Notes under the pieces: model-generated
What the model saw: the letters and a program-made list of their open reading frames with translations, nothing else
What the model was told of the DNA's origin: nothing
The model's database searches: none
In this document: positions 35,268 to 43,983 of the stretch, in pieces
How the letters are laid out: each line of letters opens with the position of its first letter
Numbering within the stretch: position 1 is the first letter of the stretch
Position numbers and translations under genes: made by a program
DNA from: Bacteriovorax sp. MedPE-SWde
GTDB taxonomy: Bacteria > Bdellovibrionota > Bacteriovoracia > Bacteriovoracales > Bacteriovoracaceae
Length of the DNA: 64,000 nucleotides
Reading direction: 5' to 3'
Assembly: GCA_001874305.1 (NCBI GenBank)
Contig: MPCU01000004.1
Location: 339,918 to 403,917 of the forward strand

Positions 35268-36287
35268 ATGTCTCAGAAAATCAGAGTTGGTATTAACGGC
35301 CTTGGTCGTATCGGTAGAACAGTAATCAGAGAAATCGTTAACAGAAATATTGAAGATCTTGAGATCGTAGCTGTTAACTCTCCAGGTGATCCAGAACAAT
35401 ACATCCACTTACTAAAATACGATTCAGTATTTGGAAGATTTGATGCAGATGTTTCAGTTAATGACGGACATATCCTAGACATTAATGGACATAAAATAAC
35501 TTTTCATAAATATAGAGACCCAGCAGAAATTCCTTGGCCAAATGATAGCGTTGACCTTGTTATTGATGCAACAGGTGTTTTCAAAGATAAGAAATCACTT
35601 TCTAAGCATATTAGAGGTTCTGTTAAAAAAGTTATCCTTTGTTGTCCAGGAAAGAAAATGGACGAAACTATCGTTATGGGTATTAACGAAGATAACTACA
35701 ATGCAGAAGAGCATACTGTTCTTTCGAATGCATCTTGTACAACAAACTGTCTTGCACCAGTAGCAAAAGTTCTTAACGATAAGTTTGGAATTGAGTCAGG
35801 TTTCATGACTACAGTTCACTCATATACAGGGGATCAAAGAATCCTAGATTCATCACACTCTGATAATAGAAGAGCAAGATCAGCTGCTGTTTCTATGATC
35901 CCAACAACTACAGGTGCTGCGAAATCAGTTGGACTAGTAATCCCTGAGCTTCAAGGAAAGCTTGATGGTTTTGCAATTAGAGTTCCTACTCCAAATGTTT
36001 CTCTAGTTGACTTAAATGTAACAGTTAGTACTCCAACAACAATCGAAGAAGTAAATGCAGCTCTTAACGAGGCTAGTAACGGTGCTCTTAAAGGTATTCT
36101 TAAATTTGAAGAAGAAGAGTTAGTTTCTATTGATTACATGGGAATGAGAGAATCTTCTTGTGTAGATGCTAAGCTTACAAATGTTATCGATGGAACAAAC
36201 GTTAAGGTCGTTGCTTGGTATGATAATGAAGCTGGTTTCTCTAACAGAGTAATTGATCTTGCACTACACATTGGGAAACAACTGTAA
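35268..36287 (+). CDS. gap: Glyceraldehyde-3-phosphate dehydrogenase, type I
   Basis: The 339-residue enzyme oxidises glyceraldehyde-3-phosphate to 1,3-bisphosphoglycerate. It has the Rossmann start VGINGLGRIGRTVIRE, the catalytic SNASCTTNCLAP, and the late VAWYDNEAGFSNRV. I use the ATG at 35268, seven bases after GGAG, over the ATG at 35256. Pgk starts at the last base of its stop codon, so gap and pgk are translationally coupled. The gap of 128 bases upstream should contain the operon promoter. Confidence 0.96.
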   Translation: MSQKIRVGINGLGRIGRTVIREIVNRNIEDLEIVAVNSPGDPEQYIHLLKYDSVFGRFDADVSVNDGHILDINGHKITFHKYRDPAEIPWPNDSVDLVIDATGVFKDKKSLSKHIRGSVKKVILCCPGKKMDETIVMGINEDNYNAEEHTVLSNASCTTNCLAPVAKVLNDKFGIESGFMTTVHSYTGDQRILDSSHSDNRRARSAAVSMIPTTTGAAKSVGLVIPELQGKLDGFAIRVPTPNVSLVDLNVTVSTPTTIEEVNAALNEASNGALKGILKFEEEELVSIDYMGMRESSCVDAKLTNVIDGTNVKVVAWYDNEAGFSNRVIDLALHIGKQL

Positions 36288-37480
36288 TGGCCATTCAATA
36301 TATTGACTCTGTAGATTTAACTGAAAAGAATGTTGTAGCTCGTTTTGACTTCAATGTTCCACTTGATAAAAATGATTCATCAAAAATAACTGATACGACA
36401 AGAATTGATAATGCTCTTGAAACGATTAGAACAATTTTAGATAACGGTGCTCAAAAACTAGTTCTTATTTCTCACCTTGGTAGACCTAAGGGAAAAGTTA
36501 ATAAGAAGTTTTCTCTTGAGCCAGTTGCAACTTATCTTGCTGAAAAGCTAGGTGAAGATGTTGTACTTAGTGAGTCTTGTTTAGACAGAGGAATTAAGAC
36601 TCTTCTAACTTTAAACGAGTCTCGTGTAATCCTTCTTGAAAACGTAAGGTTTCATGCAGAGGAAACTAAGAACGATAGAGATTTCGCAAGAAAACTATCT
36701 GAATACGGTGATGTCTATGTAAACGATGCCTTTGGTACCGCTCACAGAAAGCACTCATCAACTTTTGAAATCAACGCATTCTTTAAAAGAAATGCATACG
36801 CTGGAAGCTTAATTAGAAAAGAGCTAGAAGCGCTAGATCAAATCGTTGAGAAACCAAAGAGTCCATTTGTTGCGATTCTAGGTGGAGCAAAGGTAAGTGA
36901 TAAGATTAAAGTAATTGAATCTCTTCTACCTACTGTATCTCACCTTCTAATTGGTGGAGCAATGGCATACCCATTCTTAAAGGCCAAAGGTTATGAAGTA
37001 GGAACTTCACTTTGTTCTGATGAAGACGTGGCACTTGCAACAAAGATTTTAAAAGAGAAAACAGCACATAAGATTGAGCTTCCTCATGATCATATTGCTT
37101 CTAAAGAATTTGGTGGTGAACCTATTGAAGTATCTCAAATGAATATGTCTGAAGATGTTATGGGACTAGATATTGGGCCTAAAACAGTTCAGATCTTTTC
37201 GGAGAAACTTAGAGGTGCAAAAACAGTTCTTTGGAATGGTCCAATGGGAATGTTTGAAAATGATAACTACAACAAAGGAACTTTTGGTGTAGCTCAAACT
37301 CTTGCTGAAATGGAAAATGCTTTCACTCTTGTTGGTGGTGGTGATTCAGTTAGTGCTGTTAACCAAGCAGGACTTGCTGATAAAATGAGTCATGTCTCGA
37401 CTGGTGGTGGAGCTTCTCTAGAATATATAGAGAAATCAACTCTTCCAGGAATCCATGCTCTAAGATTTGGAATCGAATAA
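36287..37480 (+). CDS. pgk: Phosphoglycerate kinase
   Basis: The 397-residue enzyme transfers phosphate from 1,3-bisphosphoglycerate to ADP. Signatures are RFDFNVPLD, LISHLGRPKGK, LLENVRFH and NDAFGTAHRKHSS in the N-lobe, and GGAKVSDKI and LWNGPMGMFE in the C-lobe with VGGGDSVSAV. Its start overlaps the gap stop. An intrinsic terminator lies between it and tpiA, which may lower tpiA expression relative to gap-pgk. Confidence 0.96.
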   Translation: MAIQYIDSVDLTEKNVVARFDFNVPLDKNDSSKITDTTRIDNALETIRTILDNGAQKLVLISHLGRPKGKVNKKFSLEPVATYLAEKLGEDVVLSESCLDRGIKTLLTLNESRVILLENVRFHAEETKNDRDFARKLSEYGDVYVNDAFGTAHRKHSSTFEINAFFKRNAYAGSLIRKELEALDQIVEKPKSPFVAILGGAKVSDKIKVIESLLPTVSHLLIGGAMAYPFLKAKGYEVGTSLCSDEDVALATKILKEKTAHKIELPHDHIASKEFGGEPIEVSQMNMSEDVMGLDIGPKTVQIFSEKLRGAKTVLWNGPMGMFENDNYNKGTFGVAQTLAEMENAFTLVGGGDSVSAVNQAGLADKMSHVSTGGGASLEYIEKSTLPGIHALRFGIE

Positions 37481-37495
37481 GTTTTTAAATATTAT

Positions 37496-37522
37496 AAGGC
37501 CGCGAGAGTGGCCTTTTTTTTT
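37496..37522 (+). terminator. Intrinsic terminator between pgk and tpiA
   Basis: An eight-base-pair stem (37496-37503 with 37508-37515, one G-T pair) closed by a GAGA tetraloop is followed by nine T. It ends 15 bases before the tpiA start. Either it partly ends gap-pgk messages or tpiA has its own promoter nearby. Confidence 0.88.
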
Positions 37523-37537
37523 GCCTAAGGGGAAATT

Positions 37538-38260
37538 ATGAGAAAAACACATATCGTTGGTAACTGGAAAATGAATCAAAGTACTGAAGAAATAAAGTCT
37601 TTCTTCAATGAGCTTGCAAATGAATCACTAACTAGTGAAGCGTGGATTGCTCCACAGGCCCTACACCTAGGACTTGTAAAAGAGTTAGCTACTGATAAGT
37701 TCAAAGTTGGAACACAAAATAGTGCATATGAAGACAATGGTGCTTTTACTGGAGAGATATCTCCTAAGAGTATTAAAGATATGGGACTACATTTCACAAT
37801 CATTGGTCATAGTGAGAGAAGATCAATCTTTGGAGAAACTCATGAAGTTCTCAATAAGAAGGCAAAGAAGGCACTCGATAATGATCTCACAGTTATCTTC
37901 TGTATAGGTGAAACGCTTGAAGAAAGAGAAGCTGGCAAAGTTGAAGAAGTTCTATCTGAGCAGATCTCTAAAGGTCTTAAAGATGTCGCTAGCGATAAAG
38001 TAATCTTGGCCTATGAACCAGTTTGGGCAATTGGTACAGGTGTTACAGCAAGTCCTGAACAGGCTCAAGACACTCATGCCTTTATTAGAAAGTTCTTAGC
38101 AAAAGAAACTAACTTAAATGCTGATAAGACTGTTATTCTGTATGGAGGAAGTGTAAAACCATCTAATGTCAAAGAGCTATTAGCATGTGAAGACATTGAC
38201 GGTGGCCTCGTTGGAGGAGCATCTCTAAAGGCCGAGACATATAAAGGGCTTTTCATATAG
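37538..38260 (+). CDS. tpiA: Triose-phosphate isomerase
   Basis: The 240-residue TIM-barrel enzyme interconverts dihydroxyacetone phosphate and glyceraldehyde-3-phosphate. Lys is in VGNWKMNQ, His in IIGHSERRS, catalytic Glu in AYEPVWAIGTG, and the phosphate loop in YGGSVKPSN. The ribosome site AAGGGGAAATT precedes the ATG. The HPF-like gene follows 21 bases later. secG, which often follows tpiA, is separate here at 41147. Confidence 0.96.
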   Translation: MRKTHIVGNWKMNQSTEEIKSFFNELANESLTSEAWIAPQALHLGLVKELATDKFKVGTQNSAYEDNGAFTGEISPKSIKDMGLHFTIIGHSERRSIFGETHEVLNKKAKKALDNDLTVIFCIGETLEEREAGKVEEVLSEQISKGLKDVASDKVILAYEPVWAIGTGVTASPEQAQDTHAFIRKFLAKETNLNADKTVILYGGSVKPSNVKELLACEDIDGGLVGGASLKAETYKGLFI

Positions 38261-38281
38261 TAAGTATAGCTGGAGAAGAAA

Positions 38282-38641
38282 ATGGCAGAATTCACTGATG
38301 GCGAAGAAATAAAAGTAATCGCAGAAAATTTTGAGCTAACGCGAGAAGATTTAAGACATATCAATAGTCGTTTAAACTATATGTCAGATATAGCTCCGCT
38401 TAACTCCACGCTACATTTAAATTTTGCTCTTAAAAATGAAAAGTATATCGGAAGCCTTGAAGTCAAAAATATCAAAGCTCAATTTAACTCAATGAAAGAG
38501 GGTCAAGAAGTACTCGATCTTTTTAAAGAAATTGAAGATGATATCCACCTCTTAATAAAAGACTGGAAGAAGAAAAGGTTTGATAAGCCGGTTGAAGATA
38601 AGTTTGAAGTTGAAGCAATGGAAATGAATGATAAAAACTAA
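38282..38641 (+). CDS. Small protein with weak likeness to ribosome hibernation factor (HPF/S30AE)
   Basis: The protein has 119 residues. The pattern FELTREDLRHINSRLNYM, a run of alternating strands (LHLNFALKN, SLEVKNIKAQF) and an EDDIHLLIKDWKKKRF helix follow the beta-alpha-beta order of short HPF proteins, whose last helix also ends in basic residues. The likeness is only by eye and key residues are not all present. It lies 21 bases after tpiA and ends at a bidirectional terminator. If it is HPF-like, it would bind ribosomes in stationary cells. Confidence 0.5.
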   Translation: MAEFTDGEEIKVIAENFELTREDLRHINSRLNYMSDIAPLNSTLHLNFALKNEKYIGSLEVKNIKAQFNSMKEGQEVLDLFKEIEDDIHLLIKDWKKKRFDKPVEDKFEVEAMEMNDKN

Positions 38642-38668
38642 AAAGGCCCTCTAATAGAGGGCCCTTTT
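38641..38668. terminator. Bidirectional intrinsic terminator
   Basis: An eight-base-pair stem (38645-38652 with 38656-38663) with a three-base loop has T runs on both sides. It ends the tpiA unit and the convergent cysteine-rich protein gene. Confidence 0.85.
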
Positions 38669-38679
38669 GTTATAATTTC

Positions 38680-39309
38680 TTAGTTATTTAAACAATCTGC
38701 CTGACATTCTTGAAATCCCCAAGAGTCTCCATTTCGACACTCTTCGAATTCTTTTCCTGCATTATAATTACACAAGTGTCTTGCCGGGTTAAAAACAGAG
38801 CTTTCATTACATTCAGTTCTCTTTTCAACTTCCAATCTTAGACATGAAATATTTCTAAAGTCCGTTTCATTATGACATCTAATGATACAAGCATCGTCTT
38901 CCATATCATAATAGTAGTGAAGACCAAGTTTAATTCTTCTCTCTAGATCAGAGATATTTTCTTCAATTTTATCTAGCATTTCTTCTCTTCTATTTTCAGA
39001 GAACTCTACTTGAAAAATTTCTTGTTGTAGTGCTTGATACTCTTCTAGTACGTTCCTTCTAGGATCTGTCTCCTTAAGATTTTCATCATCATGAACATAC
39101 ATATATCTTTTTTCCCACTGTTCGGTTGTAATATTAGCAAGAGCTGAAACATCACCATATCCACCACCAGAGTGTGCAGACCTAATCCTACTTCCTACAT
39201 GAGAAATGGCCTCTCCTAAGTTTGATGGTTGAAAACCATTTGCAAATAGGCCAGAAGCGCTTGAATAGAATGATGACATGATAATTAATGAAAGCATTAG
39301 CTTTTTCAT
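38680..39309 (-). CDS. Exported cysteine-rich protein, unknown
   Basis: The protein has 209 residues, with a signal peptide ending near YSSASG. Residues 60-120 form a charged helix, probably coiled coil (NVLEEYQALQQEIFQVEFSE). The last 80 residues hold nine cysteines (e.g. DDACIIRCHNE, ISCLRLE, TECNES, HLCNYN, EECRNG, QECQADCLNN), which should form several disulfides. No known family. The VKOR-DsbA fusion in this window could oxidise it. Confidence 0.68.
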   Translation of the reverse strand: MKKLMLSLIIMSSFYSSASGLFANGFQPSNLGEAISHVGSRIRSAHSGGGYGDVSALANITTEQWEKRYMYVHDDENLKETDPRRNVLEEYQALQQEIFQVEFSENRREEMLDKIEENISDLERRIKLGLHYYYDMEDDACIIRCHNETDFRNISCLRLEVEKRTECNESSVFNPARHLCNYNAGKEFEECRNGDSWGFQECQADCLNN

Positions 39310-39431
39310 AGTAACCTCTTATTAAAGTTGTACACTTTATATAAGAGCAATTTCTATGCCAGCATTTATATGAATTTCCAGTGTGTTATAAAGCTTATTA
39401 AAGTGAGTATTGACTAGACTTTATACACCTG

Positions 39432-40967
39432 TCATTTCAAGAGTTCCTTCATTCCACTGAAAGTAATCTTATCTCTTTCATAACCAAGAATCTCCCCAAG
39501 GTTACTAAACTTATTAACTCCTGAGCTAAACTCTATATCAGAAGCTACAAACTGAGATGGATGCTCATAACCAGAAGCATGAGAGATTTGAATGAGCTCT
39601 TTTCTATAGTGATCAATATAGTTTTTTAAATTTTGAGCTTTTTTATTAACGTCAATTCCCGCTTCAAGCCAACTATTCTGAGTCGCAATTCCGGCGGGAC
39701 AGTGCCCTGTATGACACTTCTGTGCTTGAATACACCCAATGCTCAACATAACCTCACGGGCGATATGAACGATGTCACATCCCATTGTTAGAGCGACTAT
39801 CGTTCTATCTGGAAAACCTAACTTCCCTGAACCAATCCAAACAATGTCTCCACTTATTCCTCTTTTTTGAAAGATTTGATAAACGCGAGAAAAACCAATC
39901 TTAAAAGGTAGTGAAACATGATCTGAAAAAGTTAGAGGTGCTGCGCCTGTTCCCCCTTCTCCCCCATCAATTGTTATAAAGTCAGGTCCCTCATTTCTTT
40001 CCTTCATTAAATCTGCAAGCTCAATCCAAAAATCTTCTTTTCCAATTGCTGCTTTAATTCCAACTGGTAGTCCTGATGCTTGCGCAATTCTTTCTACAAA
40101 ATCAATTAACTCACTTGGTGTTGAGAACTCTTTATGAGAATTAGGAGAGATACAATCTACTCCTTTTGGAATTCCTCTAATGTTAGAAATCTCTGTCGTT
40201 ACTTTAGCTCCAGGAAGAATCCCTCCTTTACCTGGCTTTGCCCCTTGAGAAAGTTTTATTTCAATGGCCTTAACACTTTTATTTGCATTGGCCTTACTAA
40301 CAAGCTTATCAAGATCAAAATTCCCTTCTTCATCACGACATCCAAAATAACCTGTTCCTAGTTGCCACATGACGTCTCCACCTAAAAGATGATAGTCACT
40401 CACACCACCTTCTCCTGTGTTGTGATAACATCCAGCAAGACTTGCACCTTTATTAAAAGCACTAATTGCCCTCATACCTAATGAACCAAATGACATTCCT
40501 GATATGTTAATAATAGATCGTGGACGAAATTTCTTCTTTCTTCCATGACTTTCACCCATTACTTTTAAGCAAGGTATTGCTGTAGGATCTTCCTTTTGCT
40601 TATATGCTTTATCTGATGCTAAAGGGATTCCCGCATTCTTAATAATCGGGTAACCAATTGTATAAATGACCTCACTTGTACCAAAGCCAAAATTATTATT
40701 TTCATTATCCGCCGAAGAGTAAATCCATTCGCGTTCAGATCTATTAAACGGCTGTTCTTCTTTATCGTTAGCAACCCAATACTGTCTCATTTCAGGGCCT
40801 ACCATCATCATCAAATACCTCAGGTGGCCGACTACTGGAAAGTTGTGAAGGATGGCATACTTCTTTTGAATAAAGACATCATGTATAAAGATAAGGCCCA
40901 AGATTCCAATGACAATTAGACCTGAACCTAGATAAGGATTGGCCTCAAACCACGTTAATAGTTCCAT
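39432..40967 (-). CDS. FMN-binding glutamate-synthase-like protein, membrane-anchored
   Basis: The protein has 511 residues. A membrane helix at about 12-30 precedes a domain homologous to the synthase domain of the large glutamate synthase subunit. The markers are GMSFGSLGMRAISAFNKGA, YHNTGEGGVS, IKLSQGAKPGKGG, DGGEGGTGAAP and the iron-sulfur segment CIQAQKCHTGHCPAGIATQ. It lacks the amidotransferase domain, so it is not a full GltB. This stand-alone family (GltB2-like) is widespread but its substrate is often unclear. It is monocistronic. Confidence 0.88.
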   Translation of the reverse strand: MELLTWFEANPYLGSGLIVIGILGLIFIHDVFIQKKYAILHNFPVVGHLRYLMMMVGPEMRQYWVANDKEEQPFNRSEREWIYSSADNENNNFGFGTSEVIYTIGYPIIKNAGIPLASDKAYKQKEDPTAIPCLKVMGESHGRKKKFRPRSIINISGMSFGSLGMRAISAFNKGASLAGCYHNTGEGGVSDYHLLGGDVMWQLGTGYFGCRDEEGNFDLDKLVSKANANKSVKAIEIKLSQGAKPGKGGILPGAKVTTEISNIRGIPKGVDCISPNSHKEFSTPSELIDFVERIAQASGLPVGIKAAIGKEDFWIELADLMKERNEGPDFITIDGGEGGTGAAPLTFSDHVSLPFKIGFSRVYQIFQKRGISGDIVWIGSGKLGFPDRTIVALTMGCDIVHIAREVMLSIGCIQAQKCHTGHCPAGIATQNSWLEAGIDVNKKAQNLKNYIDHYRKELIQISHASGYEHPSQFVASDIEFSSGVNKFSNLGEILGYERDKITFSGMKELLK

Positions 40968-41146
40968 AGATTCCCTCTCATAAATGCATATAATATATTT
41001 TACCCTTAAAACAATATTTATTGTTCACTTTTAAAATCGTAATTCCAGACACTTACGAACGTCTCTGACTCAAAACTTGTCAATTCTAGGGTTTGTTTGT
41101 TATAACTATTTGATTATTTAAACCGCATATAAAAAGGATTGCGAAT

Positions 41147-41497
41147 ATGGTTACCAGCTTAATGGTTTTTCACGCAGTAATTTCTGTACTACTTATTGTT
41201 TCTGTTCTTCTTCAATTTGGTAAGGGAGCTGAAGCAGGTCTTCTTGGTGGAGCAAGTGAAGCAGTTTTCACTGGAGCACAACAAGGAAATATTCTTCAAA
41301 AAGTTACTATTCTTCTTTCACTTGTATTTATTGGGAACTGTTTAGTTCTAGCAAAAATGCAATCAGGTAAAGAATCTAAGTCTCTACTTCAAGGTGAGAC
41401 ACCAATAGCAGCTCCACTTAGTTCTGATCAGGCAAAGAAATCTGCCCCAGCAACAAAGGTTGCTCCAAAAGCAAAAGAAGCTCCAGCAGCTAAATAA
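41147..41497 (+). CDS. secG: Preprotein translocase subunit SecG
   Basis: The protein has 116 residues. It has two membrane helices (about 3-22 and 52-70) joined by the conserved GKGAEAGLLGGASEAVFTG loop, typical of SecG, which helps SecYEG move proteins. The C-terminal tail is an Ala/Lys/Pro-rich extension longer than in E. coli SecG. AAGGATT precedes the ATG. A GAAA-loop terminator follows. Confidence 0.93.
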   Translation: MVTSLMVFHAVISVLLIVSVLLQFGKGAEAGLLGGASEAVFTGAQQGNILQKVTILLSLVFIGNCLVLAKMQSGKESKSLLQGETPIAAPLSSDQAKKSAPATKVAPKAKEAPAAK

Positions 41498-41502
41498 TTT
41501 TT

Positions 41503-41527
41503 AAGCTCCGAAAGGAGCTTTTTTTTT
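41503..41527. terminator. Intrinsic terminator after secG
   Basis: AAGCTCC (41503-41509), a GAAA loop and GGAGCTT (41514-41520) are followed by nine T. It is a strong terminator for secG; the minus strand downstream has A/T-rich sequence that may also terminate the convergent DUF4105 gene. Confidence 0.9.
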
Positions 41528-41535
41528 GCCTTTTA

Positions 41536-43329
41536 CTAAAGATAAATTCTATACTTCATCCCAAACTCAAATTGCTGAGAATCACCCACAGTGTTTTTGA
41601 GATACCCAATTACCCCATTATTCTCATTCCAATAATATGCAAAATCACTCTTTGCCGAATGTCTCTCTTTAGAGTTCAATTCAATCAATGAGTACTCTGG
41701 GTTTATGATGAAGTTATTAAAAACTAGTTTAAGTCCTGTTCTAAACTCAGGAAGAAGTCTGACTCCCCTTGAATGTATTCTATTTTGTATATTCACAAAG
41801 CTATACTGAAAACTTCTCTCACTAATAAATAGAGTTAAGCCTAGGCCACCTTCTAGTACGGAGTTTTTCTTTCTTAAAACTATTTTTTCATTATCGTAGT
41901 AGCTATTAAATCTCCAAGAGAGCTTTGGTAACTCCCAGTAGAAAGGAGCATGTGAGTTAATCTCTATAAGCTTAACTCTTTTTATCTTGAAGGATTTTTT
42001 TAACTTAAAACTAAAGCTAAAGTAATCAATATAAGAAAAGTCATCATGTCCTCTAGGGTTATCTATTAGACCGTGATACCCAAGAGCGTAAGTCCCTTCT
42101 AGCTCCACTGATTCTCCAGAGGTTTGAGAGAGACCTAGTGTTAGTTTATTTGGATCATGAAAGAATTGTGGGTCCTGTCCTCTTTCTTTGAGAATGGTTT
42201 TTTCATCTTTTAATCTATTTCGACTTTGTGCTCTCATTGAAAAAGTTGTATCCATGAGAGCATGTTCTTTCTTAGTCAAAATGGTTTTCTTGTCGTAGTT
42301 TTCAAATTTCCAGTAATCAATAAGAGCATCAAGAACTGCAATAGACTTAATCTTTTTTAATACCTCTAAGTTTGACTTGGCTTTTTTGAAGTCTTTCTTT
42401 TCGTCTTTGCTCATTTGAGAAATACGTCTTCTTAGTACTTTATTGATACTTTCAAAGTGTTGTCTTTCTAATAGACCCTTTCGCTTTTTTACCCACTTTA
42501 GAGTCTCTATTGGGTGAGCAAAAATATAACTTCTCTTATTTGTAATATTCCAATTCTTATTAACCGCTTCGATTAATTTAATTACATAGTAGGAACAGTT
42601 TTCATCAAAGAAGTAGTAAGGAAAACCAGTATTTCGTGATACTTCCCACATATGCTTAATGACAAGATCAACCTCTTGGGTACTTAGAGGTAGTTTATAT
42701 TCCCAAAGATCCCTATCTTCAGCATTTTGATAAAGCCCGACTTGCATATAAAAAGGTTTAATGTCGAAGTGTCCAATATAGCCTCCAACGATTCCTTTTA
42801 CAGAGTACATAATGGCGTTATCATCAGGGTTTGTTAGGGCCATAAATCCAACACTATAGTCGAGAAGAGAGTCACTCCTCTTTTTTCCACCTCTGGAAAA
42901 TCTTAGAAATGAATGACCAAACATTGATGCAGGATTAGAGACATAACTACTTGCATAGACGAGATAGATTTCTTTAGCACCTATTTCATTCTTCCATTCA
43001 TTAAATTCAGGACAATCTCTACTCTCTTTTAATTTTGGGTTTTTCTTTATGATAAGTTCATATCGCGCAGGAAATGCACATTGAAATTCTTTCTTTAGTT
43101 GTCCAACTTTTCTGCGATCTTTAATAGCAAGAATAGAGTTGTCCCATTCTAATTGTGGATTTGATCTTCCCTCTTTTGTAACAAAGAAATAATCATGAGA
43201 CGCATCGTTCTTATAACTGTCTCCAGACTTTTCATAGTAGAGCAAACGTAACCACGCCTCATCTACTCCATAGAGCAGAGATGGCGTAATTATCAATATT
43301 AGTAATATTTTTTTTAAGAAAGAGAACAA
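41536..43329 (-). CDS. DUF4105 (Lnb-type periplasmic) protein with C-terminal beta domain
   Basis: The protein has 597 residues and a signal peptide ending near LLYG. The motif VYASSYVSNPASMFGHSFLRF near residue 125 is the DUF4105 hallmark with its Asn and His; a later YFFDENCSYYVIK supplies a conserved cysteine. This resembles an NlpC/P60-like active site. The last 200 residues alternate polar and hydrophobic and end in YRIYL, so they could form an outer-membrane beta-barrel. A hydrolase or peptidase-like role is proposed for the domain but not proven. It overlaps the DUF3015 gene by 16 bases. Confidence 0.82.
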   Translation of the reverse strand: MFSFLKKILLILIITPSLLYGVDEAWLRLLYYEKSGDSYKNDASHDYFFVTKEGRSNPQLEWDNSILAIKDRRKVGQLKKEFQCAFPARYELIIKKNPKLKESRDCPEFNEWKNEIGAKEIYLVYASSYVSNPASMFGHSFLRFSRGGKKRSDSLLDYSVGFMALTNPDDNAIMYSVKGIVGGYIGHFDIKPFYMQVGLYQNAEDRDLWEYKLPLSTQEVDLVIKHMWEVSRNTGFPYYFFDENCSYYVIKLIEAVNKNWNITNKRSYIFAHPIETLKWVKKRKGLLERQHFESINKVLRRRISQMSKDEKKDFKKAKSNLEVLKKIKSIAVLDALIDYWKFENYDKKTILTKKEHALMDTTFSMRAQSRNRLKDEKTILKERGQDPQFFHDPNKLTLGLSQTSGESVELEGTYALGYHGLIDNPRGHDDFSYIDYFSFSFKLKKSFKIKRVKLIEINSHAPFYWELPKLSWRFNSYYDNEKIVLRKKNSVLEGGLGLTLFISERSFQYSFVNIQNRIHSRGVRLLPEFRTGLKLVFNNFIINPEYSLIELNSKERHSAKSDFAYYWNENNGVIGYLKNTVGDSQQFEFGMKYRIYL

Positions 43330-43793
43330 GATTTAACAAGAACAGGATCTGTTAAAATTACTTTATACGTTTCTAGTAATACATCTTCGCTCTTTATGCT
43401 CTTTTTAAATACATGCTTATAATCGTTTTGTAGCTTCTTTGAAAAGTAATCTAAATCTTGAGACTTACAACCAATAGTTTTTCCATATGCTGCAATGAAA
43501 TCTCCACCACCTTTGGCAGTATCTCCTTTTAGCTCATAGAAGTTTTGCACTACAAAGTGCAGACTCTTTTTTTCAGTTTTTACAATACTGTGCTTAGAGC
43601 AATTTGATGTACCGAATGTCATACCAAGTGTTACAGATGGAAAAAGTACCGCATTCGTTGTAATACGAAGTGCCGAAGAAAGAATCGAGTTCTTCTTCAT
43701 AATATACCAACCGGGCCCACACCCTGAACTTTTGTCCTTGGCCATTGTTGAAAATGATACCAGTGTTACTATTAATAAAATAATCGAGCGCAT
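43314..43793 (-). CDS. DUF3015 exported protein
   Basis: The protein has 159 residues, with a signal peptide ending at MAKD. The mature start GCGPGWYIMKKNSI, then TTNAVLFPSVTLGMTFGTSNC and DFIAAYGKTIGC, match DUF3015 in motif and spacing. The function of the family is unknown. It is the first gene of a pair with the DUF4105 gene, overlapping it by 16 bases. I know this pairing from other proteobacteria, which suggests a joint envelope role. Confidence 0.85.
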   Translation of the reverse strand: MRSIILLIVTLVSFSTMAKDKSSGCGPGWYIMKKNSILSSALRITTNAVLFPSVTLGMTFGTSNCSKHSIVKTEKKSLHFVVQNFYELKGDTAKGGGDFIAAYGKTIGCKSQDLDYFSKKLQNDYKHVFKKSIKSEDVLLETYKVILTDPVLVKSCSLS

Positions 43794-43983
43794 AGCTTCT
43801 CCTTCTTTGATTCTCTCTCTATAAATATTTTACATTTACAAAAATCATATATGAAGGGGGAATTGAATATTTATGACCGACTCAAAAGGTCGGACACGTC
43901 CAACTCATCTGAATAACTAATTAAAATTTAAAGAGTGTTACCGATAAGCTCTAAGATAGAGAAATTAAATACAAGGAAGTCAT

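Noticed and set aside
43877..43893. Hairpin upstream of the FkbM gene (CCGAC/GTCGG)
   Set aside because: Only five base pairs with a seven-base loop, no T tract and no overlap with the ribosome site; too weak to call.
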